The position numbers and the translations under genes are program-made. The notes beneath the pieces are model-generated. The model was not told where the DNA came from. It made no database searches and was given only the letters and a program-made list of their open reading frames with translations. A stretch of DNA of 13,333 nucleotides from UBA5314 sp964635975. Lineage in GTDB: Bacteria > Bacillota > Syntrophomonadia > Syntrophomonadales > Syntrophomonadaceae. This document shows, piece after piece, positions 13,317 to 13,333 of the stretch (position 1 is the first letter of the stretch; every line of letters begins with the position of its first letter). The stretch covers positions 1 through 13,333 of the forward strand of contig CAZWPO010000049.1 of the NCBI GenBank assembly GCA_964635975.1. The letters are read 5' to 3'.

Positions 13317-13333
13317 AAGCGGTAAGGCCGCTT
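13317..13333. other. Hairpin cut by the window edge
   Basis: AAGCGG (13317-13322) and CCGCTT (13328-13333) form a 6-bp stem with loop TAAGG ending exactly at the window edge. Whether a T-run follows cannot be seen, so it may be a terminator. Confidence 0.35.

Larger units (their letters stand above)
12987..13333. other. Region downstream of agrD, no supported gene
   Basis: No response-regulator gene begins here. One 26-codon frame at 13197-13277 encodes a hydrophobic peptide (MIDKFQPVFRIAATTFYLL at its start) but has only a distant GGGGTGG upstream; I do not call it. Structures at 13100-13171 and 13317-13333 are described separately. The remainder is AT-rich and otherwise featureless to me. 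Confidence 0.4.

Overview
The window looks like a stretch of chromosome from a spore-forming, low-to-mid GC Firmicute of the Clostridia. A Syntrophomonas-like organism is my guess from general character; no marker gene here fixes the genus. Supporting signs are strong Shine-Dalgarno sites with frequent TTG/GTG starts, CCA-encoding tRNAs, two promoter-like sites matching the Bacillus sigma-H consensus, lipoproteins with Gram-positive style signal peptides, and a complete agr-type peptide-signalling cassette (agrB and agrD).

Layout. 1-453: the 3' end of a tRNA-Val(CAC) with its terminator, a possible 37-aa membrane peptide, and a convergent terminator. 454-837: a small HNH-type protein on the minus strand with its own promoter. 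905-2520: a two-gene unit, a YqfW-like HAD nucleotidase and a Sir2-family deacylase, behind a near-consensus sigma-H-like promoter and ended by a hairpin terminator. 2575-9767: the centrepiece, a seven-gene operon of about 7 kb bounded by a second sigma-H-like promoter and a strong terminator. Its order is lipoprotein, Lgt-like paralogue, lipoprotein, MORN-repeat Ser/Thr kinase, lipoprotein, second MORN-repeat Ser/Thr kinase, and a membrane-anchored extracytoplasmic protein. 9793-9953: tRNA-Gly(CCC) with promoter and terminator. 10199-10558: a small helical protein of unknown function on the minus strand. 10535-13333: an agr-like quorum-sensing locus made of a membrane protein, an AgrC/GHKL-type histidine kinase, AgrB and an AgrD pro-peptide. 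No AgrA-type response regulator is visible before the window ends.

How it may work. In the central operon both kinases have a cytoplasmic zinc ribbon and kinase domain, one membrane span, and a MORN-repeat domain predicted outside the cell. The co-encoded products are also exported: three lipoproteins, one anchored protein, and an Lgt-family membrane enzyme whose key residues depart from those of classical Lgt. I infer a cell-surface sensing or assembly module switched on at the transition to sporulation. In the agr locus, AgrB would mature AgrD and the split membrane protein/kinase pair would sense the product. The pro-peptide has no cysteine, so any cyclic signal would have to be a serine lactone or linear. 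These functional statements are inferences; the gene order, motifs and regulatory sequences are read directly.
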